64,000 nucleotides of DNA. Origin: Chryseobacterium wanjuense (GTDB lineage Bacteria; Bacteroidota; Bacteroidia; Flavobacteriales; Weeksellaceae). Where the stretch lies: positions 186,001 through 250,000 of the forward strand of contig NZ_FOIU01000001.1 of NCBI RefSeq assembly GCF_900111495.1, in the 5' to 3' direction. The position numbers were made by a program, and so were the translations under genes. Below, piece after piece: positions 7,126 through 15,418 of this stretch (positions are counted from its first letter, which is position 1; each line of letters opens with the position of its first letter). Under the pieces are notes generated by a model. That model saw nothing but the letters and a program-made list of their open reading frames with translations, had not been told where the DNA came from and did not search any database.

Positions 7126-8625
7126 TTATTTTGCTTGGAAGTAAACTCTTCTGTTTGCTTCGTTTTTCCATTCTGGACACTTTGTTGCAGGGTCACATTC
7201 CGGATATTTCAGATCAGTTTTACCTCTTCCTTCTGCTGTAAGCATTCCTGAAGATACACCTTTATCTGTAAGATATTTTACAACCGCATTAGCTCTCTTT
7301 TGAGATAATGTCAAGTTATAAGCACTTGAACCTCTTGCGTCAGTTGCCCCGATTACTAAGAAATTGTCATTAGTATTCAAACCTTTGATAACATCAGCAG
7401 CGTGGTTAAGTTTTTCAAACGACTGAGGTCTGATTTTATCGCTGTTTAATTCGAATTCAATACCTTCGAAATCTTTATTGATAACTTCTACTGCATCCGG
7501 AGTAGCTGGAGCAACAGGAGTCGTAGGACATCCGTTGTTTTCTACAGGACCGGGAACAGTTACACATTTATCATAAAGGTCGATAACTCCATCAAGATCC
7601 ATATCTAATGCTACACCGGCACCGTCAACTCTTGCTCCTGCAGGAGTGTCAAGCTGTCTGTCCCAATCGTCGCAAACTCCGTCATTATCAAGATCTCCTT
7701 TTTCACAAACTACAAAATCTGTTTCTTTATTTTCAAGAACATTAGCTCTATAATAAGCTTCTTCCAAAGGATCATGCCATGCTAAGTGAGAAAGGTGTTT
7801 TCCTAATTTGAACGATACACCCAAATTCACAGTCCATGCATTATCAGATCTTCTCTTGTCGATCATGTTATATTTAGCATTCTTAGAAGCCGGATCGTAA
7901 TCTGCAGGGTCTGCCCATCCGCCTCCGTCGAACTCGTCATCACCACTGATGATGTACATTGTTCTTGCTTCAATATCGATAAGTTTTGAAACATTATATT
8001 TCAAACCAACACCGAATTGATAGTAGAACGAGCTGATATCCATTTTTTGCTTAATGAATAATGGCGATCTCGCAGGAGATGTACTCCATCTAAACTGATC
8101 ATTATCATGTAAAGATGTGTTAAAGTTCATCAAACCAAGACCTGCATAACCGTGTAATGCCCATCTGTATGGAGAATGATTATCAACTCTTCTCATTAAA
8201 TTTGAAAAGTTAACATCTCCCATTAAAGCAATTTGATTATACTTGGTTTTAGCTTCTGCAACTCCGGCAGCAATACCTTCTGCTCCCTCGAGTTGACCTT
8301 TCTGTGTTGTTTCACCTCTCTGGTAAATAAGGCTGATTCCCACTGCGTGAGTAATCTGCTTATCTAAGCTCACATAAGAGTTGTATCCCCAATTAACCTT
8401 TTTGTCTGTGATAGACTTAAGGTCTGAGTGAACCATGAAAGCGGCACCACCACCGACTGAAATAGACCAGTCGCGGAATCTTCTAGCCTTGTTGTTGAAA
8501 GGTTGGACATTGGCAGAACCTGAAGAGAAAGTATTCGGATATTCGTTCGTAGAACTAACAGCGATACTGTCCTGAGCATAAGCTGCAATAGGCATAGTGG
8601 CCAATAATAATAAACCTAATTTCAT
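7126..8625 (-). CDS. OmpA-family outer-membrane protein with TSP type-3 repeats (proximal paralogue)
   Basis: A 499-residue protein laid out like its downstream neighbour: signal peptide (LLLLATMPIAAYA), beta-rich barrel region, TSP3 calcium motifs (GDLDNDGVCDDWD, DMDLDGVIDLYDKC) and a C-terminal OmpA domain (EFELNSDKIRPQS, IGATDARGSSAYN). The TSP3 and OmpA parts are nearly identical to the paralogue. The barrel and extracellular-loop parts differ, for example in the region around residues 165-250. The next gene begins 31 bp downstream, so the pair is probably co-transcribed. The folK stop lies 17 bp upstream of this start. Confidence 0.88.
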   Translation of the reverse strand: MKLGLLLLATMPIAAYAQDSIAVSSTNEYPNTFSSGSANVQPFNNKARRFRDWSISVGGGAAFMVHSDLKSITDKKVNWGYNSYVSLDKQITHAVGISLIYQRGETTQKGQLEGAEGIAAGVAEAKTKYNQIALMGDVNFSNLMRRVDNHSPYRWALHGYAGLGLMNFNTSLHDNDQFRWSTSPARSPLFIKQKMDISSFYYQFGVGLKYNVSKLIDIEARTMYIISGDDEFDGGGWADPADYDPASKNAKYNMIDKRRSDNAWTVNLGVSFKLGKHLSHLAWHDPLEEAYYRANVLENKETDFVVCEKGDLDNDGVCDDWDRQLDTPAGARVDGAGVALDMDLDGVIDLYDKCVTVPGPVENNGCPTTPVAPATPDAVEVINKDFEGIEFELNSDKIRPQSFEKLNHAADVIKGLNTNDNFLVIGATDARGSSAYNLTLSQKRANAVVKYLTDKGVSSGMLTAEGRGKTDLKYPECDPATKCPEWKNEANRRVYFQAK

Positions 8626-8642
8626 ACAATATGTTTTATGTT

Positions 8643-9062
8643 TTATTCAGATAAATTTTTTAATAATACTTTAGAAAATTCCCTTTCAAAAAGATGCTTT
8701 TTATGAGGGATTTCTAATCTTTCTGATATAAATTTCAAATCATTATACTTAACGATATCTATATCTATTACGCGGTCTGTATAGCCTCCCGTAGCTTTAG
8801 AATCGTTAATTCTTCCCATCTCAAATTCAATACTTTTAACAAAATCAAGCAGTTGAATCGGCGAAAGATGTGTAAATATTATTGTTGCAATATTACAAAA
8901 AATATTGGAACTGGCAAATTCTACAGGCTCGGATGTCAAAAATTCACTAATTTTTAATATTTCAATTCCCCCTTCTTTGAGTTTTTCGAGAGCTGTTTCT
9001 ATATTTTTTTTTTGTTCTCCTAAATTACTTCCGAGTAACAAAATGACCTTATGTTGCGACAT
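8643..9062 (-). CDS. folK: 2-amino-4-hydroxy-6-hydroxymethyldihydropteridine pyrophosphokinase
   Basis: A 139-residue folate-pathway enzyme that moves pyrophosphate from ATP to 6-hydroxymethyl-7,8-dihydropterin. The family motifs are LLLGSNLGEQ at the N-terminus, a Glu/Pro stretch (SEPVEF), FNIA-like FCNIATI, and the metal-binding RVIDIDIV (usual form RxxDLDIL). It is somewhat shorter than the typical 155-165 residues but complete at both ends. Its start codon lies only 20 bp from the divergent sppA start. It is followed on the same strand by the OmpA pair. Confidence 0.9.
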   Translation of the reverse strand: MSQHKVILLLGSNLGEQKKNIETALEKLKEGGIEILKISEFLTSEPVEFASSNIFCNIATIIFTHLSPIQLLDFVKSIEFEMGRINDSKATGGYTDRVIDIDIVKYNDLKFISERLEIPHKKHLFEREFSKVLLKNLSE

Positions 9063-9082
9063 ATTGGAAAAATGATTGATTT

Positions 9083-10840
9083 ATGAAAAGTTTTTTTAAA
9101 AATGTACTGGCAAATATAGTGGCTATTGTCATATTATGTGCCGTGTTTTTCTTCTTTTTTATCGTAATGCTGGTGTTTAGTGCGATGGGGAATGACAAAT
9201 CTGTAGTGGTGAAAAAAAATTCTGTACTTACAATTAATTTAAAAACAAATATAATAGACAGCCCTACGGAAGAGGAGGGTGGTTTATTTAATTTTAATGA
9301 TAAGAACAAAAGCGTTTTGATTTACGATGCGATTGAAGCCATTCACAAAGCCAAAAACGATGATAATATTAAAGGAATAAGCATTGAAGCGGACGACCTT
9401 AATGCCGGAATTACCCAAATCGACGATCTTAGAAACGCAATCGATGATTTTAAGAAAAGCGGAAAATTTGTGTATGCTTATGGGAATACGGTTTCTCAGG
9501 CTTCTTATTATTTAGGCTCGGTTGCCGATAAATATTATCTGAATCCTGCCGGAATGATTGAGCTTAAAGGTCTTGCAACAGAAGTCGCTTTCTTCAAGGA
9601 TTTCGCAGATAAATATGGTATCGGGATCCAGGTGATTCGTCACGGGAAATTCAAATCTGCAGTAGAACCGTTTTTAAGAAATGATATTTCTCCGGAAAAC
9701 AAAGAGCAATTGAGCACACTTTTAAATGATATCTGGAAAAATACCTCTTCAAGAATGGCGACTTCCAGAAAAATTGATACAGCTCAGTTTAGAACTGTGG
9801 TTGACAGTTTGTATGGGATGATTCCTGAATTAGGATTAAAATACAAATTAGCAGATAAATTGATTCAGAAAGGAGAATATGATGAATTAATTAAATCAAA
9901 ATTAAGCTTAAAACAAGATGATAGGTTAAATAAAATATCCCTGGGAAAATATATTGCATCTTATTCTGATGATGAAAAATCTGGAGAAAAAGTAGCTGTA
10001 TTGTATGCTTCAGGATCTATCAACGGTGGGGATAATTATAATGATATCCATTCTGAAAGATATATTAAGTATATTAAAGATCTTCAGGAAAATGATAAAG
10101 TAAAAGCAGTGGTTTTCAGGATTAATTCTCCGGGAGGAAGCGCCAATGCATCAGATGAAATTTTATTTGAGCTTCAGCAATTGAAAAAGAAGAAACCACT
10201 TATTGTTTCTTTCGGAGATTATGCTGCGTCAGGTGGATATTACATTGCCATGGCTGCCGATAAAATCTATTCGGAACCGAACACACTTACGGGTTCTATC
10301 GGAGTTTTTGGAGTGATTCCTTACTTTAAAGATATCGCCAATAAAAATGGAATTCGTGCCGATATTGTTGCCACTAATGCCAATTCTCAGTATTATTCTT
10401 CATTAAATGGAGTTACCCCTTATGGAGTGAGTTTAATTACGAAAAGCGTAGAAGGTACCTATAAAAGATTTGTACATTTTGTGACTCAAAACAGAAAACA
10501 GACATTTGATCAGATCGATAATGTAGGCGGAGGAAGAGTATGGAGCGGTACGAGAGCTAAACAAATCGGACTTGTTGATGAATTGGGAACTCTAAATGAT
10601 GCCGTAAAATTTGCCGCTCAAAAAGCAGGATTAAAATCTTACGAAGTGGCATCTTATCCAAAGAGAATGACGCCTTTCGAGCAGATATTCAAAGATCTTA
10701 ATGAAGATGATATTTCTGCAAGAGTGATTAAAAATAAAATTGGAAAAGCCAATTATGAAATTTTCCAGCAGGTTGTGGAAGAAAGAAAACTACAGTCTGA
10801 AGTGAAAATGGAAATGCCTTATCAGATTAAAATCAACTAA
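9083..10840 (+). CDS. sppA: Signal peptide peptidase SppA, 67K type
   Basis: A 585-residue inner-membrane serine protease that degrades signal peptides left in the membrane. Residues about 8-32 form one strongly hydrophobic anchor (IVAIVILCAVFFFFFIVM). Two tandem S49 domains follow. The N-terminal one holds the general-base Lys region (RHGKFKSAVEPF). The C-terminal one holds VFRINSPGGSANASDEI and the nucleophile Ser in GDYAASGGYYIAMAAD. The length matches the long, duplicated E. coli-type SppA, which forms a tetramer. The gene diverges from folK with a 20-bp gap, so its promoter must overlap folK coding sequence. Confidence 0.94.
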   Translation: MKSFFKNVLANIVAIVILCAVFFFFFIVMLVFSAMGNDKSVVVKKNSVLTINLKTNIIDSPTEEEGGLFNFNDKNKSVLIYDAIEAIHKAKNDDNIKGISIEADDLNAGITQIDDLRNAIDDFKKSGKFVYAYGNTVSQASYYLGSVADKYYLNPAGMIELKGLATEVAFFKDFADKYGIGIQVIRHGKFKSAVEPFLRNDISPENKEQLSTLLNDIWKNTSSRMATSRKIDTAQFRTVVDSLYGMIPELGLKYKLADKLIQKGEYDELIKSKLSLKQDDRLNKISLGKYIASYSDDEKSGEKVAVLYASGSINGGDNYNDIHSERYIKYIKDLQENDKVKAVVFRINSPGGSANASDEILFELQQLKKKKPLIVSFGDYAASGGYYIAMAADKIYSEPNTLTGSIGVFGVIPYFKDIANKNGIRADIVATNANSQYYSSLNGVTPYGVSLITKSVEGTYKRFVHFVTQNRKQTFDQIDNVGGGRVWSGTRAKQIGLVDELGTLNDAVKFAAQKAGLKSYEVASYPKRMTPFEQIFKDLNEDDISARVIKNKIGKANYEIFQQVVEERKLQSEVKMEMPYQIKIN

Positions 10841-10855
10841 ATTATATTTTGTACA

Positions 10856-10890
10856 AAAACGGCGGATTTGAATTTCAAATCCGCCGTTTT
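10856..10890. terminator. Bidirectional terminator (sppA/GlsB-like)
   Basis: A perfect 15-bp stem (AAAACGGCGGATTTG with CAAATCCGCCGTTTT) around the loop AATTT, with T-rich sequence on the plus side and A-rich on the other. It separates the convergent sppA and GlsB-like genes. Confidence 0.85.
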
Positions 10891-10913
10891 ATTTTTTATT
10901 ATCTTAAATTTTT

Positions 10914-11177
10914 TCAGCTGCTTCTCTTCGTAGCCATTCCGTAGATCCAGAGAAGAATTAAAGCGCCTCCGATTGCCAAAATCCAGCTTCTGAAATTCCA
11001 GAAAGAATCTACATCACCCCAGTGAAGGACGTAAACCCCGATTGCGCCTCCAATAAAGGCTCCTAAAATTCCAAGGATAATTGTAATCAGCCATCCTCCT
11101 CCCTGATTTCCCGGCATAATCATTTTTGCGATTGCTCCGGCAATGAGTCCAAATAAGATCCATGTTAAAATTCCCAT
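10914..11177 (-). CDS. GlsB/YeaQ/YmgE family small membrane protein
   Basis: An 87-residue, very hydrophobic, glycine-rich protein with three predicted membrane helices: ILTWILFGLIAGAIAKMIMPG, GGWLITIILGILGAFIGGAIG and SWILAIGGALILLWIYG. This is the transglycosylase-associated (Transgly_assoc) family, whose members are often stress-induced. The conserved core is GAIAKMIMPGNQGGGW and ILGILGAFIGG. It stands alone between the terminator and ftsY. The cellular role of the family is not settled. Confidence 0.88.
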   Translation of the reverse strand: MGILTWILFGLIAGAIAKMIMPGNQGGGWLITIILGILGAFIGGAIGVYVLHWGDVDSFWNFRSWILAIGGALILLWIYGMATKRSS

Positions 11178-11249
11178 AGTTGCAAATTTTTAAATTGTTA
11201 ATATTTAATGAAGTTTGATATTGCTAATATAGGGAAAACATGATAAAAA

Positions 11250-12203
11250 TCATCTTTTCTTGAAGAACGAATCAACAAATTCCGTACCATTGAACAATTG
11301 CAGGTCCTGCATCTTTTCTCCGACACCAATATATTTCACCGGAATCTGGAACTGGTCTGAAATGCCGATCACGACACCTCCTTTTGCTGTTCCGTCCAGC
11401 TTTGTTACGGCTAAAGCATTCACCTCTGTAGCTGCGGTAAATTGTTTTGCCTGTTCGAAAGCGTTTTGTCCTGTAGAACCATCCAGAACCAACAAAATTT
11501 CGTGAGGAGCGTCAGGAATTACCTTTTGCATTACCCTTTTGATTTTTGAAAGCTCATTCATCAGGTTTACTTTATTATGAAGTCTGCCTGCTGTATCTAT
11601 GATGACAACATCTGCATTCTGGGCAACAGCGCTTTGAACGGTATCAAAGGCTACGGAAGCCGGGTCAGAGCCCATTTCCTGCTTTACAATAGGAACGCCG
11701 ACTCTTTGGCTCCAGATCACCAATTGATCCACCGCAGCAGCTCTGAAAGTATCTGCGGCTCCTAAAACAACATTTTTTCCTTCAGATTTGAATTGATGGG
11801 CAAGTTTTCCGATCGTTGTGGTTTTTCCGACACCGTTTACACCGACTACCATGATCACGTAAGGTTTTTTGGTAGTATCTATATTTCCGGTTCCTTTATG
11901 AGGATTTTCAAGCAGAAGATTGGAAATTTCTTCACGAAGGATCTTGTCAAGTTCACCGATGCTTACGTATTTATCTCTGGCAACACGTTCTTCAATTTTT
12001 TCTATGATTTTGATGGTTGTAGATGCGCCTACGTCCGATGCAATGAGTACTTCTTCCAGATCATCCAGAACTTCGTCGTCTACTTTGCTTTTACCGACTA
12101 CGGCTTTCGTCATTTTTTCGAAGAATCCCTGGCTGGATTTTTCCAATCCTTTATCTAGGGTTTCTTTCTCTTCTTTTTTAAAAATATTTTTAAACCAACT
12201 CAT
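11250..12203 (-). CDS. ftsY: Signal recognition particle receptor FtsY
   Basis: A 317-residue SRP GTPase that docks ribosome-SRP complexes at the membrane. After a short lysine-rich start there is the helical N domain (residues about 20-100). The G domain follows with VGVNGVGKTTTIGKLA (G1), DTFRAAAVDQL (insertion box), IDTAGRLHNK (G3), TKLDGTAKGG (G4) and YIGVGEKMQDL (closing loop). The long acidic A domain of E. coli FtsY is absent, as is common in Bacteroidota. It follows rpmB, rpmG and the DUF4295 gene on the same strand, a conserved order in this phylum. A hairpin at 12343-12373 separates it from the DUF4295 gene. Confidence 0.95.
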   Translation of the reverse strand: MSWFKNIFKKEEKETLDKGLEKSSQGFFEKMTKAVVGKSKVDDEVLDDLEEVLIASDVGASTTIKIIEKIEERVARDKYVSIGELDKILREEISNLLLENPHKGTGNIDTTKKPYVIMVVGVNGVGKTTTIGKLAHQFKSEGKNVVLGAADTFRAAAVDQLVIWSQRVGVPIVKQEMGSDPASVAFDTVQSAVAQNADVVIIDTAGRLHNKVNLMNELSKIKRVMQKVIPDAPHEILLVLDGSTGQNAFEQAKQFTAATEVNALAVTKLDGTAKGGVVIGISDQFQIPVKYIGVGEKMQDLQLFNGTEFVDSFFKKR

Positions 12204-12226
12204 CTTATGAATTACGGAATTTTAAT

Positions 12227-12326
12227 TAATGAGGGAAGTTGGAGGATAGAGCTTGAAGTTTACAAACCTAATTTTTAAGTTTTATGATTAACTTCCAGCA
12301 TCCAGCTTCTGACTTCCAGCGAGATT
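12227..12326. repeat. CTTCCAGCATCCAGCTTC-type low-complexity intergenic repeat
   Basis: The stretch has GGAAGTTGGAGGATAGAGCTTGAAG on one side and CTTCCAGCATCCAGCTTCTGACTTCCAG on the other, so the arms are roughly complementary. Related words occur at 13140-13166, 39264-39285, 39421-39448 and 42622-42655. All lie between genes. Confidence 0.5.
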
Positions 12327-12342
12327 AAAAGCAAAGATAACA

Positions 12343-12373
12343 AAAAAACTACCCAAAAGCTGAGTAGTTTTTT
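12343..12373. terminator. Hairpin terminator after the DUF4295 gene
   Basis: A 10-bp stem (AAAAAACTAC with GTAGTTTTTT) around CCAAAAGCTGA. It lies 22 bp after the DUF4295 stop on the minus strand and gives a T-run in that direction. Confidence 0.65.
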
Positions 12374-12394
12374 ATATTGTAAATAAAGTGTAGA

Positions 12395-12547
12395 TTATTT
12401 TTTCAAATAACCGTCTACTTCGTCTGCATTCATTACTTTTTCTTCGAAAACGTAAGCTCCTGATTTAGAAGACTTCACCATTTTCACCACTTTAGTCATC
12501 TTTTTAGACTGACCACTCTGTAGGGTTGCTACTACTTTCTTTGCCAT
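12395..12547 (-). CDS. DUF4295 family small protein
   Basis: A 50-residue basic protein starting MAKKVVATLQSGQSKKM and ending DEVDGYLKK, read directly from the minus strand between ATG at 12547 and TAA at 12395. DUF4295 proteins are short, Lys-rich and found almost only in Bacteroidota directly after rpmG. The placement here, 21 bp after L33 and before ftsY, is the standard one. A ribosome-associated role has been suspected from this context, but none is shown by the sequence. Confidence 0.9.
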   Translation of the reverse strand: MAKKVVATLQSGQSKKMTKVVKMVKSSKSGAYVFEEKVMNADEVDGYLKK

Positions 12548-12568
12548 GGTAAATTATATTTTAATAAA

Positions 12569-12751
12569 TTACTTAATTTCTTTGTGAACAGTTACCTTCT
12601 TAAGAACAGGATTGTATTTTTTCAATTCCAATCTTTCAGTTGTGTTCTTTTTATTTTTAGTAGAAATGTATCTAGACATTCCTGGCATACCGCTTTCTTT
12701 ATGCTCTGTACATTCAAGGATTACTTGAACTCTGTTTCCTTTTTTTGCCAT
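12569..12751 (-). CDS. rpmG: 50S ribosomal protein L33
   Basis: A 60-residue protein with the L33 pattern: [37 protein letters not shown] and [14 protein letters not shown]. Of the Cys pairs seen in zinc-type L33 only one Cys remains (ECTEH), so this is the zinc-free form. It starts 6 bp after the L28 stop and forms a tight block with rpmB and the DUF4295 gene. Confidence 0.96.
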   Translation of the reverse strand: MAKKGNRVQVILECTEHKESGMPGMSRYISTKNKKNTTERLELKKYNPVLKKVTVHKEIK

Positions 12752-12757
12752 GATTTA

Positions 12758-13000
12758 TTAATTCTTTTTAATCAATCCGTTTCTAGTAGCTCTTTCAATA
12801 GCTTCCTCGATTCCAATCTTGTTAATCACTCTCAATCCATGAGCTGATACTTTCAGTGTTACGTGCTTATCTTGCTCCGGAAGGTAAAACTTCTTCTCCA
12901 ATAAGTTAATTTCAAAACGACGCTTCGTTTTGTTATTAGCGTGAGAAACGTTGTTACCAACCATTGCACGCTTTCCTGTTATTTGGCAAATTCTTGACAT
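12758..13000 (-). CDS. rpmB: 50S ribosomal protein L28
   Basis: An 80-residue protein with the L28 signature: [29 protein letters not shown] near the start and [13 protein letters not shown] toward the end. It is the first gene of the rpmB-rpmG-DUF4295 block. Upstream on the minus strand TTATTTTGCAC at about 13036-13046 resembles a -7 box (TnnnTTTG) and leaves a leader of some 35 nt. Confidence 0.96.
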   Translation of the reverse strand: MSRICQITGKRAMVGNNVSHANNKTKRRFEINLLEKKFYLPEQDKHVTLKVSAHGLRVINKIGIEEAIERATRNGLIKKN

Positions 13001-13173
13001 ATCTCGATGTTCTTATTTGTACTATAATATTTGAGAGTGCAAAATAACGAAGAATTTTTTAGATAGACAAATCTTTTGGAAAATTATTTACAAATAACTT
13101 ATTGATATTAACTTCAAATAAGTTTATTTAATCTCACCAACTTCGAGCCTCCAACATCCATCTTCACTACCTT

Positions 13174-14808
13174 TTACGCCTTCTTCGTTTTTCTCTGAAA
13201 CCATTTAATTAAAAAGTAAAACAACAGGAATCCCAATGCAAAGATTGAAAATCTTGAAAGCAAATCTCCCGATCTTGCATAGAAAGTCATGCCGTCATAA
13301 AGATTCACTTTTGCGAATAGTGTGGTTTTATCTCCGTAAAAAGTATCTTCTAGAATCTCACCTTTTGCATTAATATGCGCAGAAATGCCGCTGTTTGCAG
13401 CACGGGCAATTTCCCTTCTGGTTTCGATAGCTCTTAATTTTGCATACGATAAAAGCTGTTTGTGGCCTTCCGTAACGCCCCACCATGAGTCATTGGTCAT
13501 GATGGCAAGGAAATTCGCACCTTTTTTCACATAATCGGTAGTAAACTCCCCGTAAATACTTTCATAGCAGATAATCGGAGCCAGTTTTCCTTTGTTAAAC
13601 GGATTGGAGAAAGCTACCCGTTCTTTGTCTGTTCCCAAAGAAGCGACAGTTCCTCCCAGATTAAGCATAGCATCGCCTAAAATGGGCTTTAAATAGCTCA
13701 TATAAGGGAAAATTTCAACGCCGGGAACAAGTTTTCCTTTGTGATAGACTTCCACTTTCTGATTGGGAACAATTTGAACGGCAGTGTTAAAACTTTCAAC
13801 CCAAAGTCCCTGATTCAGTTGATAAGCTTCTTTTGGTAAATTGTTCTTGTTTGTATAAAATTTATGGGAAGAAATTCCCGTTGAGAAAACAGAACCGGGG
13901 TGTTTTGATAGGAAGTTTTTAATATTATTTAAAATTAAACTCTTTTCAAAAGCCGTTTCCGAAATAGAACCTCTTCCCGGAAGTGCAGTTTCAGGGGCAA
14001 TATAATAATCGATTTTCCCTTTTGAATTTCTTTCAGCAAGGCTCAGAAGATCATTTTCTATGGTTAAGCTGTCTATTGAATATTTTTCAGCATACGGATC
14101 AAGATCAGGCTGCAACATTAAAACATTTACCTGTCCGATAGGTTTTTCATTAAAATTATTAAACTTAATGAGGGAAATAATCATAGGAATAATGATTAAT
14201 CCTGCTACAATAGAAGAATTTTTAATTAAATCCTTTCTTTTTCGGCCGGCTTCCCAGGTTCTTACGGTGTAAAATAATAAAACATTAATCAATAAAATCC
14301 AGAAACTTCCGCCTGTTGCGCCCAATGTATCATACCACTGAATCAGCTTCGGATAATCAGAAAATACATTTCCCAGATTCAGCCACGGCCAGGTAAGTTC
14401 CCATCCGAGGTGAAATTTTTCAAAACTCATCCAGATCGCAATGAAAAAACCTAGCCCCCAATATGTTCCCTGTGCATTTTTGTACCAGTGATAGCATTGA
14501 AAAACCAGTGAATACAAGAGGGAATTTACCAAAACTGGAAATAAAACTGCCATCATAGAATGGCTTCCGTCCGGGTTTTTAGAACCATACAGCCAGCCTG
14601 TTGTCACGGCATTCCAAATGACAAAACATAGGTAGGAAAGTCCGAAAACCACCCAGCTTTTTCTTTTGTAGCTTGAAAATTTTGAGATTCCGTGTTCCAT
14701 CATCAAAAGCGGAACCAGGGCAAAAAATATAAAAAACGGAACACCGTAAGTTGGCCATGAGATGGACAAGAGCATCGCAGAAATGAGCGTAAGTAAAACG
14801 TATTTCAT
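13174..14808 (-). CDS. lnt: Apolipoprotein N-acyltransferase
   Basis: A 544-residue inner-membrane enzyme that adds the third acyl chain to lipoproteins. The first 215 residues hold about six to seven membrane helices, and one more lies at the C-terminus (FSIFALGFLLFYFLIKWF). Between them is a periplasmic nitrilase domain with the Glu-Lys-Cys triad: YIAPETALPG, YHKGKLVPGVE and PIICYESIYGEF. The motif IMTNDSWWGVTEGHKQ follows. Length and order fit Lnt. The several lipoproteins in this window are potential substrates. It diverges from the VanZ-like gene. Confidence 0.93.
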   Translation of the reverse strand: MKYVLLTLISAMLLSISWPTYGVPFFIFFALVPLLMMEHGISKFSSYKRKSWVVFGLSYLCFVIWNAVTTGWLYGSKNPDGSHSMMAVLFPVLVNSLLYSLVFQCYHWYKNAQGTYWGLGFFIAIWMSFEKFHLGWELTWPWLNLGNVFSDYPKLIQWYDTLGATGGSFWILLINVLLFYTVRTWEAGRKRKDLIKNSSIVAGLIIIPMIISLIKFNNFNEKPIGQVNVLMLQPDLDPYAEKYSIDSLTIENDLLSLAERNSKGKIDYYIAPETALPGRGSISETAFEKSLILNNIKNFLSKHPGSVFSTGISSHKFYTNKNNLPKEAYQLNQGLWVESFNTAVQIVPNQKVEVYHKGKLVPGVEIFPYMSYLKPILGDAMLNLGGTVASLGTDKERVAFSNPFNKGKLAPIICYESIYGEFTTDYVKKGANFLAIMTNDSWWGVTEGHKQLLSYAKLRAIETRREIARAANSGISAHINAKGEILEDTFYGDKTTLFAKVNLYDGMTFYARSGDLLSRFSIFALGFLLFYFLIKWFQRKTKKA

Positions 14809-14849
14809 TAAATTAATTTAACATACAAATTTAATGTTTTTGAAATGAA

Positions 14850-14857
14850 TAAATTTG
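14850..14857 (+). promoter_or_regulatory. -7 promoter element abutting the VanZ-like start
   Basis: TAAATTTG at 14850-14857 lies 6 nt before the ATG at 14864. It overlaps the alternative start at 14855, which argues for the downstream ATG and for a very short or absent leader. Confidence 0.45.
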
Positions 14858-14863
14858 CAATTG

Positions 14864-15286
14864 ATGTTAAAGAAATTTTATAAAATTATTATTGTTCCCT
14901 ATACTTTGTTTTTGCTCTACCTCATGTTTTTGGGGATGGGGAGATTTCAGTATGATGATAATCTGCTGACGGTGGAGCCTATCATTTCTACCATCAACTT
15001 CATCAAAGGAGCCATTTCCTGGAAAGATATTGTGATTATCGTTTTGGGAAATATCGTGATGTTCGTTCCTTTTGGCTTTTTGGGGTGGGTTTTCCCGAAA
15101 TTGAATGATCTGAAAGCTTTACTTTTTTCTTTTATTTCAATCATTTTTATCGTGGAAGCGCTTCAGTATTTTACAAGAATGGGAATTTTTGAGATCGATG
15201 ATATTATTCTGAATACTTTTGGGGTGTATCTTGGGTTTTTGCTTCGGAAATTTGTTGAAAAACGATTGGGGAATTGGGCTGTTTGA
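14864..15286 (+). CDS. VanZ-like family membrane protein
   Basis: A 140-residue membrane protein with about four helices: IVPYTLFLLYLMFLGMG, DIVIIVLGNIVMFVPFGFLGWV, ALLFSFISIIFIVEALQYF and DIILNTFGVYLGFLL. The VanZ pattern is clear in GNIVMFVPFGFLG, the central EALQYFTRMGIFEIDDIILNTFG, and the C-terminal Gly-rich helix. VanZ homologues confer low-level teicoplanin resistance in some Gram-positives; their function in Bacteroidota is unknown. The start at 14864 is chosen because the alternative three codons earlier lies inside a -7 box. Confidence 0.85.
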   Translation: MLKKFYKIIIVPYTLFLLYLMFLGMGRFQYDDNLLTVEPIISTINFIKGAISWKDIVIIVLGNIVMFVPFGFLGWVFPKLNDLKALLFSFISIIFIVEALQYFTRMGIFEIDDIILNTFGVYLGFLLRKFVEKRLGNWAV

Positions 15287-15303
15287 ATGATTTAAAGTGA
15301 GGT

Positions 15304-15397
15304 GTTTCGACTCTGTTCAGCATGACATCGCTACAAATTTACCCTTAATTAAAGCGGTTAGTATTAGAGTTTGCCATGCTGAGCCTGTCGAAGCATC
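15304..15397. repeat. Inverted repeat pair, TTCGACTCTGTTCAGCATGAC family
   Basis: TTCGACTCTGTTCAGCATGAC and, about 50 bp later, the near-complement CATGCTGAGCCTGTCGAAGC form a long imperfect hairpin between the convergent VanZ-like and proC genes. They are related to the repeats at 36.9, 50.0 and 59.5 kb. Confidence 0.65.
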
Positions 15398-15418
15398 TGT
15401 AAATTATTGATTAGTTAT

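Noticed and set aside
11793..12158. 121-codon frame opposite ftsY
   Set aside because: Antisense to the conserved GTPase; composition explained by the opposite strand.
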